Source: Deltaproteobacteria bacterium HGW-Deltaproteobacteria-13 (GTDB taxonomy: Bacteria; Desulfobacterota; Syntrophia; Syntrophales; Smithellaceae). From it: a stretch of DNA of 64,000 nt. The stretch spans positions 1 through 64,000 of the forward strand of contig PHBJ01000008.1 of assembly GCA_002840555.1 (NCBI GenBank), given 5' to 3'. The stretch's first letter is position 1; each line of letters opens with the position of its first letter. Position numbers and translations under genes: made by a program. Shown in pieces: positions 63,041 through 64,000 of the stretch. The notes beneath the pieces were generated by a model. The model had not been told where the DNA came from and did no database searches. It saw only the letters and a list, made by a program, of their open reading frames with translations.

Positions 63041-63261
63041 TTGATGAGGCTCCAATACCGTAAGCGAAGCGCAGCGGAGTTGGCAAGCCGAATTATCCCG
63101 CGCACGCGGGATCACTTTCTCAGTTCCGTATGCATTCGTTTTTTTCGTGCTTCAGCGGAAGATGTTTACAATCCCGGTGAATTCTTAGATATCAAATTTA
63201 CAAAAAGTATCTTATACTAAAATAATAAAAAAATAGAAGAAGATATAAACAGGCAATCGTT

Positions 63262-64000
63262 ATGAAATTTGTTGATGAAGCAAAAATATATATCAAGGCC
63301 GGCCATGGCGGTCCGGGGTGTGTAAGTTTCCGGCGGGAAAAATTTATACCGAGAGGCGGACCCGACGGCGGCGACGGCGGCAAGGGGGGCGATGTTATTT
63401 TTCACGCGACGGAAAGCCATCACACCCTGCTGGATTTAAAATATAAACAGCATCAGATTGCCAAAAACGGCGGGCATGGTTCGGGCAATCATCGCACCGG
63501 TAAAAGCGCGGAAGATCTTGAAGTTGCCGTCCCGGTGGGAACAATCATCAAAAATTATGAAACCGGAGAGGTGATGGCGGATTTGTCGGAAAAGGGACAA
63601 ACTTTTATCGCCGCGCACGGCGGTATCGGAGGCAAGGGCAATGCTCATTTTACCACCTCAACCCATCAGACCCCCCGTTTTGCCCAGGACGGCATGGAGG
63701 GTGAAGAATTTACCCTTAAGCTTGAGCTGAAATTGCTGGCTGATGTCGGAATTCTGGGGTTTCCCAACGCCGGAAAATCAACGTTTATTTCCCGCGTGTC
63801 CGCGGCCAAACCCAAAATTGCCGATTATCCTTTCACCACGCTGACGCCGCATCTGGGAGTTGTTAAGTTTTCAGACAGCAAAAGTTTTGTGATTGCCGAT
63901 ATACCCGGCCTTATCTGCGGCGCGCATGACGGCCTGGGCATGGGTATAAAATTTTTAAAACATATCGAGAGAACTTCTGTGTTGCTCCACATTCTGGACA
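63262..64000 (+). CDS. obgE: GTPase Obg (ObgE/CgtA), 3' end outside window
   Basis: An open frame of 246 codons runs off the right edge. The Obg N-terminal domain is complete: [21 protein letters not shown] and [11 protein letters not shown]. The GTPase domain starts with [10 protein letters not shown] (G1 near 172) and D-I-P-G-L (G3 near 213). Obg binds the 50S subunit and ppGpp and is essential in most bacteria. The start is at the usual position, with AGG ten bases upstream. Confidence 0.96.
   Translation, partial: MKFVDEAKIYIKAGHGGPGCVSFRREKFIPRGGPDGGDGGKGGDVIFHATESHHTLLDLKYKQHQIAKNGGHGSGNHRTGKSAEDLEVAVPVGTIIKNYETGEVMADLSEKGQTFIAAHGGIGGKGNAHFTTSTHQTPRFAQDGMEGEEFTLKLELKLLADVGILGFPNAGKSTFISRVSAAKPKIADYPFTTLTPHLGVVKFSDSKSFVIADIPGLICGAHDGLGMGIKFLKHIERTSVLLHILD

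Noticed and set aside
1-64000. CRISPR arrays, tRNA or rRNA genes, prophage or transposase genes
   Set aside because: No regularly spaced direct repeats, tRNA-like T-loop/CCA patterns, rRNA motifs or integrase/transposase protein signatures were found on either strand.

Overview
The window looks like a chromosomal segment of a Gram-negative, mid-GC, anaerobic deltaproteobacterium (Desulfobacterota). Gene content and protein style resemble Syntrophus/Smithella-type genomes, but that placement is inference. Supporting signs are outer-membrane barrel proteins, sigma-54 promoters, MJ0042/DUF3426 and YgcG-type proteins, a c-di-AMP riboswitch (a class known from Deltaproteobacteria) and rplU-rpmA-obgE at the right edge. 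No rRNA, tRNA, CRISPR array, integrase or intact insertion sequence was seen.

Layout. 1-728: a Sel1-repeat protein running off the left edge. 1376-7037: a nitrogen locus with a sigma-54 promoter driving a 56-codon Amt/PII relic, a Fis-type HTH protein, a TorF-like porin, ptsP (EI-Ntr), then a second sigma-54 promoter with amt-glnK. 7133-14012: a potassium locus with a c-di-AMP (ydaO) riboswitch, kdpABC and a KdpD that stops before any histidine-kinase domain. 14105-23337: Ldh2-type dehydrogenase, ppnP, a GT4 glycosyltransferase, two TPM-domain proteins, an outer-membrane barrel plus secreted partner, and a DUF2804 protein. 23516-31000: cyclophilin, a two-gene glycan locus including a beta-propeller/pyruvyltransferase fusion, mutY, small redox proteins and an aminotransferase. 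31028-42052: purine genes (stand-alone AICAR transformylase, PurO-type IMP cyclohydrolase, purE, hpt, purU) mixed with an epimerase remnant, a GT11 fucosyltransferase, tsaC-like, gdx/sugE and others. 42177-45820: a TIGR03960-type radical SAM protein and a T4-endonuclease-V-like/DUF1722 fusion. 45854-60112: a long, mostly minus-strand assembly cluster. 60162-64000: a lipid kinase, an SDR enzyme, rplU, rpmA and the start of obgE.

The most unusual part is the minus-strand run 60112 to 47189. In transcription order it encodes an unknown beta-propeller-like protein, a chorismatase-like two-domain RidA-fold protein, a Mur-ligase fused to a peptidyl-tRNA-hydrolase-like domain with altered catalytic residues, a PP-loop ATPase, an ATP-grasp enzyme, a CapK/PaaK-type adenylating enzyme, a sugar-transfer-associated ATP-grasp enzyme, a NeuD-type acyltransferase, a polyprenyl-phosphate sugar transferase, a second NeuD-type acyltransferase and a DegT/DnrJ sugar aminotransferase. 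A second CapK-like gene converges on it. Five proteins of probable ATP-dependent carboxylate activation or amide ligation next to a sugar transferase suggest a pathway that builds an amide-linked, possibly aryl- or aminoacyl-modified glycoconjugate or small molecule. I know of no described system with this gene set. The product is not deducible from sequence alone.
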